Source: Streptococcus mitis
GTDB taxonomy: Bacteria; Bacillota; Bacilli; Lactobacillales; Streptococcaceae
Length of the DNA: 64,000 nucleotides
NCBI RefSeq assembly: GCF_016658865.1
Contig: NZ_CP067992.1
Coordinates: forward strand, 949,001 to 1,013,000
Direction of reading: 5' to 3'
This document shows, in pieces, positions 19,013 to 29,353 of this stretch (position 1 is its first letter; each line of letters opens with the position of its first letter). The notes beneath the pieces are model-generated. The model was not told the origin of the DNA. It was given only the letters and a program-made list of their open reading frames with translations, and did not search any database. Both the position numbers and the translations under genes were made by a program.

Positions 19013-19444
19013 ATGCTAAGAGATTTAAGAGAAACTGATGTGAAATCCATTTGTGAAATTAACCAAGAAGCCTTAGGTTATTCTTTTAGTATGGAGGACA
19101 CGGCTAGTCAATTTGCTAGACTATCTCAGGATTCCCATCATTTCCTACTTGGCTATGAGGATGAATCTAGTCATGCCTTGCTTGGATATGTCCACGCTGA
19201 GGTTTACGAATCCCTTTATTCCAAAGCAGGATTTAATATTTTAGCCTTAGCAGTTTCACCTCAAGCGCAAGGTCAAGGTATTGGTAAAAGCTTATTACAA
19301 GGGTTGGAAGAAGAAGCAAAAAGACGTGGTTATGAGTTTATCCGCTTAAACTCTGCCGATCATCGTCTGGGTGCTCATGCATTTTATGAAAAAGTTGGTT
19401 ATACTTGTGATAAAGTGCAGAAACGGTTTATTCGTATCTTTTAG
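19013..19444 (+). CDS. GNAT family N-acetyltransferase
   Basis: Acetyl-CoA-dependent transferase of 143 residues. The CoA-binding motif is visible as AVSPQAQGQGIGKSLLQGL, followed by LNSADHRLGAHAFYEKVGY. The start is ATG 19013, two nucleotides after the Sua5 stop and preceded by GAGGAGGAA. Its place after prmC/Sua5 is conserved in streptococci, but the substrate is unknown; it is not clearly RimI. Confidence 0.88.
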   Translation: MLRDLRETDVKSICEINQEALGYSFSMEDTASQFARLSQDSHHFLLGYEDESSHALLGYVHAEVYESLYSKAGFNILALAVSPQAQGQGIGKSLLQGLEEEAKRRGYEFIRLNSADHRLGAHAFYEKVGYTCDKVQKRFIRIF

Positions 19445-19493
19445 TTTATTTTCTTACACTAAAGGACCAGTTACACTATAAAGGAGAAGACCT

Positions 19494-20750
19494 ATGATTT
19501 TTGACAAAGATGATTTTAAAGCCTATGATGCTGATCTCTGGAATGCTATTGCCAAAGAAGAGGAACGCCAACAAAACAACATTGAATTGATTGCTTCGGA
19601 AAACGTTGTTTCCAAGGCTGTTATGGCAGCTCAAGGGTCTATCTTGACGAATAAATATGCCGAAGGCTACCCGGGCCGCCGTTATTATGGTGGAACTGAT
19701 GTGGTAGACGTGGTAGAGACTCTTGCTATTGAACGCGCAAAAGAAATTTTCGGTGCAAAATTTGCCAATGTCCAACCACACTCAGGAAGCCAAGCCAACT
19801 GTGCGGCTTACATGGCCTTGATTGAGCCAGGTGATACCGTTATGGGGATGGATTTGGCAGCTGGTGGACACTTGACTCACGGAGCTCCTGTCAGTTTCTC
19901 AGGTCAAACTTATAACTTTGTGTCTTATAGTGTGGATCCTGAAACAGAACTCTTGGACTTTGATGCTATCTTGAAACAAGCCCAAGAAGTAAAACCAAAA
20001 TTGATTGTAGCAGGTGCTTCAGCTTATTCTCAAATTATCGATTTTTCAAAATTCCGTGAAATTGCTGATGCTGTTGGAGCTAAGCTCATGGTAGATATGG
20101 CTCATATCGCTGGTTTGGTTGCTGCTGGTCTTCACCCAAGTCCAGTACCATACGCTCATATCACTACAACAACGACTCACAAAACCCTTCGTGGACCTCG
20201 TGGTGGTTTGATTTTGACCAATGATGAAGATTTAGCTAAGAAAATCAATTCAGCTATTTTCCCAGGTATTCAGGGTGGTCCTTTGGAGCATGTTGTGGCA
20301 GCTAAAGCTGTTTCTTTCAAAGAAGTATTAGATTCAGCCTTCAAGGAATATGCTGCTAATGTTATCAAAAACAGCAAGGCTATGGCAGATGTCTTCTTGC
20401 AAGACCCTGATTTCCGTATTATTTCTGGTGGGACTGAAAACCATCTCTTCCTAGTGGATGTGACTAAAGTTGTAGAAAACGGAAAAGTTGCTCAAAACTT
20501 GCTGGATGAAGTCAATATTACCCTAAATAAAAACTCAATCCCTTACGAAAGCTTGTCACCATTCAAGACAAGTGGTATTCGTATCGGAGCAGCAGCCATT
20601 ACTGCACGTGGATTTGGTGAAGAAGAAAGTCGCAAAGTGGCTGAACTTATTATTAAAACCCTTAAGAATGCAGAAAATGAAGCTGTCTTAGAAGAAGTGA
20701 GAAGTGCAGTTAAAGAATTAACAGATGCCTTCCCATTATACGAGGACTAA
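19494..20750 (+). CDS. glyA: Serine hydroxymethyltransferase
   Basis: PLP enzyme converting serine and tetrahydrofolate to glycine and methylene-THF. 418 residues: the PLP lysine is Lys230 in [15 protein letters not shown], with [13 protein letters not shown] and [13 protein letters not shown] in the N-terminal part. AAAGGAG precedes the ATG. The next gene begins 7 nt after its stop, so the two are probably co-transcribed. Confidence 0.97.
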   Translation: MIFDKDDFKAYDADLWNAIAKEEERQQNNIELIASENVVSKAVMAAQGSILTNKYAEGYPGRRYYGGTDVVDVVETLAIERAKEIFGAKFANVQPHSGSQANCAAYMALIEPGDTVMGMDLAAGGHLTHGAPVSFSGQTYNFVSYSVDPETELLDFDAILKQAQEVKPKLIVAGASAYSQIIDFSKFREIADAVGAKLMVDMAHIAGLVAAGLHPSPVPYAHITTTTTHKTLRGPRGGLILTNDEDLAKKINSAIFPGIQGGPLEHVVAAKAVSFKEVLDSAFKEYAANVIKNSKAMADVFLQDPDFRIISGGTENHLFLVDVTKVVENGKVAQNLLDEVNITLNKNSIPYESLSPFKTSGIRIGAAAITARGFGEEESRKVAELIIKTLKNAENEAVLEEVRSAVKELTDAFPLYED

Positions 20751-20757
20751 AACTTTT

Positions 20758-21732
20758 ATGGACATTTATATTAAGAAAGCTATTATTCATCAGTTCAGTC
20801 CGGATGATACCGAGCTGTTCCTAGCGGATAAGTTTCTCAATATTACTCCAAAAATCGAAGAATACTTGCGTAAAAAAATTGAACGTGTGTATTCAGATGA
20901 AGCCAAGACTGGGATTTTCGAAGAAGAAAATCCCTTCTTCAATCACATCACAGACGATTTGTTGGAGACATCAGTAACACTGGCTAATCTCTGGAAAGAA
21001 GAGTTCAGTATTTCTGAAAATCTAAAGACCAATGACTTGATTTTTGTGCAATTTTCTAAAGAAGGTGTAGAACATTTCGCTTTCTTGCGAATTGCCTTGC
21101 GGGAAACCCTGACCCACCTCGGAGGAGAAGTTGATAATCCAATCAAGCTAACTCAGAATAACCTGCCTGGATTTGGAACAGGAGCTGACGAAGCCTTGGT
21201 TGTCAATCTTCAAAGTCGAAAGTATCACCTGATTGAAAAACGAATCAAGTACAACGGGACTTTTTTGAACTATTTTTCAGATAATCTTCTTGCCGTTTCC
21301 CCTAAGATTTCACCCAAGAAATCTATCAAAGAACTAGAAAAAACGGCTCAGAAAATTGCTGAAACTTTTAACACAGATGATTTTCAATTTCAATCCAAGG
21401 TCAAATCAGCGATTTTCAATAATATAGAAGAAAGTAATGAATTGTCACCTGAAAAATTGGCCAACGACCTTTTTGACAATAATCTGACGGCTCGTTTGAG
21501 CTTTATTGATCAAGTCAAGGAAGCCGTACCAGAGCCTGTTCAATTTGATGAAATTGATGCCAGTCGCCAGCTTAAAAAATTTGAAAACCAAAAACTATCC
21601 TTGTCAAATGGAATTGAGCTCATCGTTCCCAATAACGTCTATCAAGACGCCGAATCTGTTGAGTTTATCCAAAACGACAACGGAACCTACTCTATCTTAA
21701 TCAAAAATATCGAGGATATCCAAAGTAAATAA
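20758..21732 (+). CDS. Nucleoid-associated protein, NdpA/YejK-like
   Basis: Protein of 324 residues resembling the 37-kDa nucleoid-associated protein family (NA37/YejK), identified from the N-terminal IKKAIIHQ and the central ETLTHLGG and [12 protein letters not shown] segments. I place the start at ATG 20758 (MDIYIKKAI) rather than an in-frame codon inside glyA. Its stop overlaps the next start (TAATG). The role in streptococci is not established. Confidence 0.75.
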   Translation: MDIYIKKAIIHQFSPDDTELFLADKFLNITPKIEEYLRKKIERVYSDEAKTGIFEEENPFFNHITDDLLETSVTLANLWKEEFSISENLKTNDLIFVQFSKEGVEHFAFLRIALRETLTHLGGEVDNPIKLTQNNLPGFGTGADEALVVNLQSRKYHLIEKRIKYNGTFLNYFSDNLLAVSPKISPKKSIKELEKTAQKIAETFNTDDFQFQSKVKSAIFNNIEESNELSPEKLANDLFDNNLTARLSFIDQVKEAVPEPVQFDEIDASRQLKKFENQKLSLSNGIELIVPNNVYQDAESVEFIQNDNGTYSILIKNIEDIQSK

Positions 21733-22346
21733 TGTTTAAACGAATTCGAAGAGTGCTTGTACTAGCAGTCTTCCTTTTTGCTGGCTATAAAGCTTACCGC
21801 GTTCACCAGGATGTCAAGCAAGTCATGACCTATCAACCCATGGTGCGAGAAATCTTGAGTGAAAAAGACACCCCAGCAAACGAAGAGCTTGTGCTCGCTA
21901 TGATTTATACTGAAACAAAAGGAAAAGAAGGCGATGTTATGCAGTCTAGTGAGTCTGCAAGTGGTTCCACCAACACCATCAATGATAATGCTTCTAGCAT
22001 TCGGCAAGGCGTTCAAACTCTGACAGACAATCTCTATCTGGCCCAGAAGATGGGGGTGGATGTCTGGACGGCTGTTCAAGCCTACAATTTTGGACCTGCC
22101 TATATCGATTTTATCGCCCAAAATGGCAAGGAAAACACCTTGGCTCTGGCCAAACAGTACTCTCGTGATACTGTAGCTCCCCTGCTGGGTAATACCACTG
22201 GAAAGACTTATAGTTATATTCACCCCATTTCCATTTTTCATGGAGCCGAACTCTATGTAAATGGAGGAAACTATTACTATTCTAGACAGGTGCAACTCAA
22301 CCTTTATATCATCAAATGTTTCACTCTCTTTTCAACATCTGGTTAG
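21732..22346 (+). CDS. Membrane-anchored lysozyme-like (GH23-type) protein, Pmp23-like
   Basis: 204 residues: an N-terminal signal anchor ([15 protein letters not shown]), then a lysozyme-like domain with the probable catalytic Glu in [20 protein letters not shown], and [14 protein letters not shown] typical of Slt/CwlT-like folds. The size and layout match the pneumococcal peptidoglycan hydrolase Pmp23, required for normal septum formation. It is translationally coupled to the preceding gene. The last codons and the stop lie inside an intrinsic terminator. Confidence 0.82.
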   Translation: MFKRIRRVLVLAVFLFAGYKAYRVHQDVKQVMTYQPMVREILSEKDTPANEELVLAMIYTETKGKEGDVMQSSESASGSTNTINDNASSIRQGVQTLTDNLYLAQKMGVDVWTAVQAYNFGPAYIDFIAQNGKENTLALAKQYSRDTVAPLLGNTTGKTYSYIHPISIFHGAELYVNGGNYYYSRQVQLNLYIIKCFTLFSTSG

Positions 22347-22360
22347 ACCAGGTGTTTTTG
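22336..22360 (+). terminator. Terminator overlapping the end of the lysozyme-like gene
   Basis: CATCTGGT (22336-22343) pairs with ACCAGGTG (22347-22354), followed by TTTTTG. The stop codon TAG is in the loop. Confidence 0.8.
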
Positions 22361-22419
22361 TTATAAGTTTTTTTTAAGATATATATATTACTCTAGAAAG
22401 GTAAAGGAGGAAATTCCCT

Positions 22420-23394
22420 ATGAGAAAGAAACTCTTTCTGACCAGTGCTGCGGTCTTGTGGGCAGTAACAGCTATGAATAGTGTCCAAGCAGCAACAGAT
22501 GTTCAAAAAGTCATCGATGAAACCTATGTCCAACCTGAATATGTCCTAGGTTCATCATTGTCTGAAGATCAAAAAAATCAAACCCTAAAAAAACTAGGCT
22601 ACAATGCCTCAACAGACACCAAAGAACTCAAGACCATGACACCTGATGTCTATTCTAAGATTATGAATGTTGCCAATGACTCAAGTTTACAGTTGTATTC
22701 ATCAGCCAAGATTCAAAAACTAGGTGACAAGTCGCCACTTGAGGTCAAGATTGAAACACCAGAAAACATCACTAAGGTGACTCAGGATATGTACCGCAAT
22801 GCGGCCGTAACTTTGGGTGTGGAGCACGCCAAAATCACTGTAGCAGCACCTATTCCAGTTACAGGTGAGAGTGCCTTAGCCGGGATATACTATTCTCTAG
22901 AAGCTAATGGAGCTAAGGTGCCACAAGCCAACAAAGACTTGGCTCAAGAAGAGTTGAAGGCTTTGTCCGATATCAATGCTGAAAACAAGGACAAAACAGG
23001 CTATGATGCTAATAAATTAAACGTTGCCCTCGCTGATATCAAGTCAGGACTCGCCAAAGCTAAAGAAAGCAAGGGAAATCTGACGGAGGAAGATGTCCGT
23101 AAAATCGTTGAAGATACCTTAAAAAATTACAAACTTGATCAGGTTATAACAGGAAACCAGATCAATATCATCATCAATTTTGCTTTAAATCTCTCAAAAA
23201 GTGATATCCTCAGCAATGCAGACTTCACTAAAACCCTGAATGACCTTAAACAAAGTATTGTTTCACAAGCTGGTGACAGTTTTAAAAATATCAACCTTAA
23301 CTTTGATGCTGATAAGGCGCTAGAAGAAGGTGGTAACTTCTTAAGCTCCCTCTGGCAAGCCATTGTCAACTTCTTCAAGAGTTTTGGTTCTTAA
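22420..23394 (+). CDS. Secreted DUF1002-type protein
   Basis: 324-residue protein with a classical signal peptide (LFLTSAAVLWAVTAMNSVQAA, cleavage near residue 25). The body matches DUF1002/YpuA-like proteins, with ITVAAPIPVTGESALAGIY as the recognisable core. The C-terminal end is amphipathic (FLSSLWQAIVNFFKSFG) and could touch the membrane. AAAGGAGGAAATTCCC gives a strong ribosome binding site. No function is known for the family. Confidence 0.8.
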   Translation: MRKKLFLTSAAVLWAVTAMNSVQAATDVQKVIDETYVQPEYVLGSSLSEDQKNQTLKKLGYNASTDTKELKTMTPDVYSKIMNVANDSSLQLYSSAKIQKLGDKSPLEVKIETPENITKVTQDMYRNAAVTLGVEHAKITVAAPIPVTGESALAGIYYSLEANGAKVPQANKDLAQEELKALSDINAENKDKTGYDANKLNVALADIKSGLAKAKESKGNLTEEDVRKIVEDTLKNYKLDQVITGNQINIIINFALNLSKSDILSNADFTKTLNDLKQSIVSQAGDSFKNINLNFDADKALEEGGNFLSSLWQAIVNFFKSFGS

Positions 23395-23403
23395 GAAATT
23401 TCA

Positions 23404-23412
23404 TGGTATAAT
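23404..23412 (+). promoter_or_regulatory. Extended -10 promoter of rlmCD
   Basis: TGGTATAAT begins 10 nt after the preceding stop codon. It gives a leader of about 50 nt before the rlmCD start. Confidence 0.65.
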
Positions 23413-23455
23413 AGATGGTAACCGTAACGTTGCCGTCTTTTTTGTCGGCCAATAG

Positions 23456-24826
<1,371 letters not shown>

Positions 24827-24828
24827 TT

Positions 24829-24855
24829 CTCAAAAGGTTCAGTGAACCTTTTGAG
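24829..24855. repeat. Perfect 27-bp palindrome after rlmCD
   Basis: CTCAAAAGGTTCA and its exact inverse flank a single G. It is placed like a terminator but is followed by TCCCACAGACG, without a T tract. The remaining sequence up to about 25008 holds nothing I recognise. Confidence 0.7.
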
Positions 24856-25029
24856 TCCCACAGACGCATCCGTTGAGGCGGTATCACTGCTTGTACGAGT
24901 TGAAGCATCAGCGAAGAAAAAGTAGATGTTCAGCCCATGGGATAGGACTCGGAGAATGAGGAGGGAATATGATGAGATGATACAGAAAGCCTGAACTGAT
25001 CAGGTGACGTGCTTATTTACATTAGCCTA

Positions 25030-25620
25030 ATGATGAAAATAGAAAGATTATCGATGGTTATATTGGAATTGTACCAAAATGATTATTCTAAAGATATAGT
25101 CGCGTTTGATTCAATAAAAGAGGGGAAAACTTTTGTAGCTCAAATCCCTGGATATACTTTAGAAACAGAAGATGGATTTGAAGTAGAGTTTTTTAATCCT
25201 ACAAATCTACCAGACTATCTGGAAATTATCTATAACGGAAACATTGTACCTTTGTCTAAATTTATGTTCGATCCTGAGGGAAATGTAGACATTATTTGGA
25301 AAGAGATTTCAAATTTATCCGAACCAAACGAAAAAGTAATTGAAGGCTATTCCAAAATCGATGCCTATGTTGTTAACAACGATGAAGTTAAAACCTATGT
25401 GGAAGCAAGAGAAGCGAACTATCGGCAGGCAAAAGACTTTCTAGAATGCAGTGGATATGAAGTAGACAGAAGCTTTTTCGGAAGTGAAGACGGTGAAGCG
25501 ATTTTTTACAGAAAAAAAGGGAGCGAAGATTGGCATTTCTTGTGTCACTTAGACCCAATGTTTGTAGAGATTGAAGATGTAGAAGGATATGTTAAAGAAG
25601 AAGTGGGAGAGATTCAATAG
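25030..25620 (+). CDS. Uncharacterised acidic protein
   Basis: About 197 residues, strongly acidic, no signal peptide or membrane segment. Segments such as GYTLETEDGFEVEFFNPTNLPDYLEI and YRKKGSEDWHFLCHLDP show well-formed codon use, so I accept it as coding. The start is uncertain: GTG 25009, ATG 25030/25033 and ATG 25054 are in frame and none has a good ribosome binding site. I do not recognise the family. It opens the accessory zone after rlmCD. Confidence 0.6.
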   Translation: MMKIERLSMVILELYQNDYSKDIVAFDSIKEGKTFVAQIPGYTLETEDGFEVEFFNPTNLPDYLEIIYNGNIVPLSKFMFDPEGNVDIIWKEISNLSEPNEKVIEGYSKIDAYVVNNDEVKTYVEAREANYRQAKDFLECSGYEVDRSFFGSEDGEAIFYRKKGSEDWHFLCHLDPMFVEIEDVEGYVKEEVGEIQ

Positions 25621-25892
25621 TCAATCAAAGTTCCTTGTGAGTATGTACCTTTGCTAGTAAAAGCGTCAAAACGTTGTAACGAAGGGGGTAAGAAAATCAT
25701 TGAGTGTAAGCCTTTTTCTTGTTTAGAGGGAAAGTATTAGAGTAGCCTCTCATAATTTATACTAGATTTGATAACTTATTTGAGATAGATTTTATTTATA
25801 TAAATACTGTGAAAATTTTTTAATACCAAAGATTTAAAGTTACTGTGTTAAAAATCCTCTCCACTTTTAAACTAATGCATTATAAAATCCAG
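25621..25892. other. AT-rich gap without recognisable gene
   Basis: The stretch between the uncharacterised acidic protein and the ribbon-helix-helix promoter has short stop-interrupted frames only. I see no tRNA, terminator with T tract or convincing pseudogene in it. Confidence 0.5.
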
Positions 25893-25922
25893 TTGACACA
25901 AGTGTTACACCTGTGATAGAAT
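25893..25922 (+). promoter_or_regulatory. Promoter and palindromic operator of the RHH regulator
   Basis: TTGACA at 25893-25898 and TAGAAT at 25917-25922 (18 bp). The spacer is filled by a 19-bp near-perfect palindrome at 25897-25915, CACAAGTGTTACACCTGTG; only one symmetric pair mismatches. A repressor bound here would cover both promoter boxes. Confidence 0.7.
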
Positions 25923-25940
25923 TAACTAGAGGTGAAGTAA

Positions 25941-26129
25941 ATGGCAACTGATAAAAATAGAATAATGATTAGCTTGGATGATAAAAATCTAGAGAAACTT
26001 GAAGATTTAGTAGAAGATGCTAGAGATAGAAGAGGAATGCGTTTAACAAAATCCCAAGTTATAGAATTGCTCCTAAATACCGTTGATTATTTCGATGATA
26101 TTATGGGAGCTATTTACTCAAAAAAATAA
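25941..26129 (+). CDS. Ribbon-helix-helix (CopG/Arc-like) regulator
   Basis: 62 residues: a basic N-terminal beta-strand (NRIMISLDD) followed by two helices (NLEKLEDLVEDARDRRG; TKSQVIELLLNTVDYF), the RHH DNA-binding fold. RHH dimers bind short inverted repeats, and a 19-bp inverted repeat lies in its own promoter with a second copy before the next gene, so autoregulation and control of the neighbour are likely. ATG 25941 follows GAGGTGA. It could also serve as an antitoxin, but no adjacent small toxin is seen. Confidence 0.82.
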   Translation: MATDKNRIMISLDDKNLEKLEDLVEDARDRRGMRLTKSQVIELLLNTVDYFDDIMGAIYSKK

Positions 26130-26152
26130 CAGCAAAAATGCTATTATTTTTT
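26124..26152 (+). terminator. Terminator between the RHH and ATP-grasp genes
   Basis: AATAACAGCA pairs with TGCTATTATT around AAAA, followed by a T run. It implies that the ATP-grasp gene has its own promoter. Confidence 0.7.
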
Positions 26153-26182
26153 TACAAACAGGTGTAACACTAGTGATATAGG
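26151..26182 (+). promoter_or_regulatory. Second RHH operator with promoter-like boxes before the ATP-grasp gene
   Basis: AACAGGTGTAACACTAGTG at 26157-26175 matches the inverse of the first operator at 17 of 19 positions. As in the first promoter, the operator begins right at the -35-like box (TTTACA 26151-26156). The -10 is unclear: GATATA at 26175-26180 or TGATATAGG. Either would place the start of transcription only a few bases from ATG 26192, giving a nearly leaderless mRNA. Confidence 0.6.
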
Positions 26183-26191
26183 AGTGATGAA

Positions 26192-26950
26192 ATGGTTGTT
26201 TATATTAGACAAAGCAAACTACCAAGTGAAGTTTCAATTAATAAGTATAATGCTCAAGTAGGTGCTTACTTACAAGGAGAAGAAGTTATTTTATATCAAT
26301 CTTTTTCAGAAATAAAACAGTTAACAAGTGATGATATAGTTGTAGATTATATAACGGAGACTAGAGCATTACTAAAAATGATGGGCTTAAACGTTCCGGT
26401 TTATGACTATCCTATTGAGCTTAAAGAGTTTTATGGTCGAAAGATTTATGCAGGTATTTTAGGAGAGATTGTGAATATACCTGATAATTGGGGAAAATTT
26501 ATTAAGCCTAAAGCTGGTTCAAAAGTCTTTACTGGAAGAGTTGTTAATGGAACACATGATTTAATAGGTATTGGTCTACCTTTCGATTATCCTATATGGA
26601 TTAGTGAGGTTGTAGAATTCATAGCTGAATGGCGCTGTTTTGTGTTAGATAGTCAAGTATTAGATGTTCGCCCCTATACAGGTGATTATCATGCACATTT
26701 TGATGCAAGTGTAATTGATGAAGCCATATCATGTTGGAAAGATGCTCCAGTCGCTTATGGGCTAGATATCGGTGTTACTCGCGATGGCAGAACACTTGTT
26801 GTTGAAGTAAATGATGGTTATGCATTGGGAAATTATGGACTCTCTCCTTTAAACTCAGTCAATTTTCATAAAGCTAGATGGAAAGAAATGGTAAAACCCT
26901 ATTTTGAAAAAGATGATGTTTTTAAAATCCAACAGGACATTATTTTCTAA
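26192..26950 (+). CDS. ATP-grasp enzyme of the R2K type
   Basis: 252-residue cytoplasmic protein with an ATP-grasp layout. The lysine pair of the RAGNYA subdomain appears as KFIKPKAGSKVFTG (Lys105, Lys107, Lys111). Then come SEVVEF, EWRCFV with Arg148, and the metal-binding ExN in VVEVNDG (Glu205, Asn207). The family (DUF4343/R2K) contains predicted ATP-dependent peptide or amino-acid ligases. Published comparative genomics places prokaryotic R2K families in phage-host conflict. It sits between an RHH regulator sharing its operator and an ADP-ribosylglycohydrolase. The substrate is unknown. Confidence 0.8.
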   Translation: MVVYIRQSKLPSEVSINKYNAQVGAYLQGEEVILYQSFSEIKQLTSDDIVVDYITETRALLKMMGLNVPVYDYPIELKEFYGRKIYAGILGEIVNIPDNWGKFIKPKAGSKVFTGRVVNGTHDLIGIGLPFDYPIWISEVVEFIAEWRCFVLDSQVLDVRPYTGDYHAHFDASVIDEAISCWKDAPVAYGLDIGVTRDGRTLVVEVNDGYALGNYGLSPLNSVNFHKARWKEMVKPYFEKDDVFKIQQDIIF

Positions 26951-27006
26951 AAAAATATGTTAGTTAGCCCAAATAGAAAGTCCCAAAATGAATAAGGAGG
27001 AATCTT

Positions 27007-27861
27007 ATGCTAGGAGCAATTATTGGAGATGTTGTCGGTTCTGTTTACGAATGGAACAATCTCAAAACGAAGGACTTTCCTTTATTTCGGAAAGACTGCT
27101 TTTTTACAGATGACACGGTTATGACCTGTGCCGTTGCTGAAGCGATTATGAATGGGGGACAAAAAGTCGACTTCATTGACGCGATGAAGAAATATGGCAG
27201 AATGTATCCGAATGCTGATTACGGTGCTCGGTTTAATGCATGGCTAAACAGCGATAACCGTGAGCCTTATAATAGCTTTGGGAATGGATCAGCTATGCGT
27301 GTTTCTCCATGTGCTTGGGTCATGGACTGTGGTTTTTATGCGAGAGCTGCTACGTGGCCATCATCTAGAAGACTTGCGAGTCTTTCTGCAGAGGTAACCC
27401 ATAATCATCCCGAAGGTATAAAAGGCGCTATGGCTACAGTTGATGCTATCTTTCTGTGTCGTTTTTACTTTGGTGGTTATTGTAGAGAATACGAGCAACC
27501 AATTAATGACAATCACACAGAATGTAAAAGACGAATTAAGGATTATATAGAGAAGACATACGGCTACAATCTATCTCAAACTTTAGATGAAATCCGTCCT
27601 AACTATCGTTTTAACGAAACATGTCAGGAAACTGTCCCTCAAGCCATTATTGCCTTTCTTGAAAGTAGGGACTTCGAAGATGCGATAAGAAATGCCATCT
27701 CACTTGGTGGCGATAGTGATACACTTGCTGCAATAACTGGTAGCATTGCAGAGGCAGCTTATGGTATTCCTGATTGGATAAACGAAAAGGCCTATTCTTA
27801 CTTGGATGAACCCTTAAAGGATGTAGTTATGCGATGGAATAATAAGGTTGATATAAAATAA
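27007..27861 (+). CDS. ADP-ribosylglycohydrolase family protein
   Basis: 284 residues of the DraG/ARH fold, which removes ADP-ribose from proteins or nucleic acids. Binuclear magnesium motifs are at both ends: FFTDDTVMT near residue 38 and SLGGDSDTLAA near residue 238, with GNGSAMRVSP in between. AAGGAGG precedes the ATG 57 nt after the ATP-grasp gene. No ADP-ribosyltransferase is encoded nearby, so its target is either host-derived or encoded elsewhere. It may act with the ATP-grasp enzyme. Confidence 0.92.
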   Translation: MLGAIIGDVVGSVYEWNNLKTKDFPLFRKDCFFTDDTVMTCAVAEAIMNGGQKVDFIDAMKKYGRMYPNADYGARFNAWLNSDNREPYNSFGNGSAMRVSPCAWVMDCGFYARAATWPSSRRLASLSAEVTHNHPEGIKGAMATVDAIFLCRFYFGGYCREYEQPINDNHTECKRRIKDYIEKTYGYNLSQTLDEIRPNYRFNETCQETVPQAIIAFLESRDFEDAIRNAISLGGDSDTLAAITGSIAEAAYGIPDWINEKAYSYLDEPLKDVVMRWNNKVDIK

Positions 27862-27972
27862 AAGAGTTTCAATCTCCGGTACATCATATTTCGCTTTTCG
27901 GCTTTTTTATTATATAATGGGATGTCCATGATGAAATATAAAGATTTCTAACGAAGATTAAGGAGAAAATTA

Positions 27973-28857
27973 ATGAAAAAAGTAATGTTAATTATCAACC
28001 CTACCTCTGGTGGGGAGAAGGCTTTGGATTACAAAAATAAGCTGGAGAATAAAGCCAAAGATTATTTTGAGCATGTGGAAACCAAAATCACCGAAAAAGC
28101 ACTAGATGCGACTAACTTCGCTTCAGAAGCTTCAGAAGAAGGTTATGATGCTGTCCTTGTTTTTGGGGGAGACGGTACCGTCAATGAAGTTATTTCTGGT
28201 ATTGCCGAAAAGGACTATGTTCCTAAGTTGGGTATTATACCTGGTGGGACTGGTAACCTCATTACAAAACTTTTGGAGATCAATCAAGACATCGATGGCG
28301 CTATTGATGAACTCGATTTTGATTTAACCAATAAGATTGATATCGGTAAAGCAAATGATAATTATTTTGGTTATATCTTTAGTGTTGGTTCACTTCCTGA
28401 AGCAATTCATAATGTTGGAATCGAAGAAAAAACCAAGTTTGGTGTTCTTGCCTATGCTTTTAATACCGTGAAGTCTGTTATGACAGATCAGGTCTTCAAT
28501 ATTCATGTCGAAACTGAAAATGGAAATTATAGTGGTGAGGCCAGCCACGTTTTGGTTCTTTTGACTAATTATTTTGCTGATAAAAAGATTTTTGAAGAGA
28601 ACAAAGATGGTTATGCCAATATTTTGATTCTAAAAGATGCTTCAATCTTTTCAAAATTATCTATCATCCCTGACTTATTAAAAGGTGATGTTGTAGAAAA
28701 TGACAACATTGAATATATAAAAGCTCGTCATATCAAAATTTCATCAGACATTGAACTAGAATCTGATGTTGACGGCGATAAATCGGATAACCTACCAGTT
28801 GAGATTAAAGTACTTGCTCAGCGTGTAGAAGTTTTTTCAAAACCAAAAGAGGAATAG
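27973..28857 (+). CDS. Diacylglycerol kinase/YegS-type lipid kinase
   Basis: 294 residues of the DAGK catalytic family: nucleotide-binding NPTSGG near the N-terminus and VFGGDGTVNEVISG at about 62-75, then GIIPGGTGNL. It phosphorylates diacylglycerol or a related lipid at the cytoplasmic membrane face. DgkB would be the housekeeping member; I cannot say whether this is it. It has its own ribosome binding site (AAGGAGAAAATT) and its own terminator. Confidence 0.88.
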   Translation: MKKVMLIINPTSGGEKALDYKNKLENKAKDYFEHVETKITEKALDATNFASEASEEGYDAVLVFGGDGTVNEVISGIAEKDYVPKLGIIPGGTGNLITKLLEINQDIDGAIDELDFDLTNKIDIGKANDNYFGYIFSVGSLPEAIHNVGIEEKTKFGVLAYAFNTVKSVMTDQVFNIHVETENGNYSGEASHVLVLLTNYFADKKIFEENKDGYANILILKDASIFSKLSIIPDLLKGDVVENDNIEYIKARHIKISSDIELESDVDGDKSDNLPVEIKVLAQRVEVFSKPKEE

Positions 28858-28866
28858 TATATAAAG

Positions 28867-28890
28867 AAAGCCTTTTTAAGGCTTTTTATA
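28867..28890 (+). terminator. Terminator after the lipid kinase gene
   Basis: AAAGCCTT pairs with AAGGCTTT across TTT and is followed by TTATA. Confidence 0.75.
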
Positions 28891-28978
28891 TTCTCAAAAT
28901 CAAACCGCTCGAAACTATGGACAAACCTTGCAAATAAAATACGAAAGTAGTATAGAGAAGATTTTACAAGCAGACTAT

Positions 28979-29007
28979 TTGTCGTCTTGCTACAATTGGT
29001 ATATAAT
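28979..29007 (+). promoter_or_regulatory. Promoter of the 29-kb gene pair
   Basis: TTGTCG at 28979-28984 and TATAAT at 29002-29007, spaced 17 bp. Confidence 0.6.
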
Positions 29008-29038
29008 TTAACATAGAGAAAATAGGAGGATTTATCGA

Positions 29039-29350
29039 ATGGAATTAAAAGATTTTACAGAAAAAGAACAGGAAATGATTAATAAGGGGCTTACGACGTC
29101 TAAGATTAGTGATAAGGAAACTGCTGAGAAGATTCTTGCACTAGTACCACAAGACTTGATTAAGCGAATCCCGTTTTTTGTCAGAAAGCATGCTATGACA
29201 CGCACGATTAAACGCATTTCAATTGAACACCCTGAACTCTACGCTGCAGCTCAAACAAGTGGTGAAATTCCAGAAAAAGAACGCGAAGAATTGCGTCAGA
29301 TTATCACAACTATCTTTGAACAAAAGATGAATAAGCATAGTATTAAGTAG
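29039..29350 (+). CDS. Small uncharacterised helical protein
   Basis: 103 residues, mixed charge, no signal peptide. It is predicted mostly helical (DFTEKEQEMINKGLTTSKIS; EKEREELRQIITTIFEQKM). TAGGAGG precedes ATG 29039. It ends 3 nt before the alpha/beta hydrolase start, so the two are one transcript. I do not recognise the family. Confidence 0.7.
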   Translation: MELKDFTEKEQEMINKGLTTSKISDKETAEKILALVPQDLIKRIPFFVRKHAMTRTIKRISIEHPELYAAAQTSGEIPEKEREELRQIITTIFEQKMNKHSIK

Positions 29351-29353
29351 AGA

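Noticed and set aside
25941..26950. Classic toxin-antitoxin pair made of the RHH protein and its neighbour
   Set aside because: The neighbour is a 252-residue ATP-grasp enzyme separated by a terminator and its own operator, unlike a RelE/ParE-type toxin coupled to its antitoxin.
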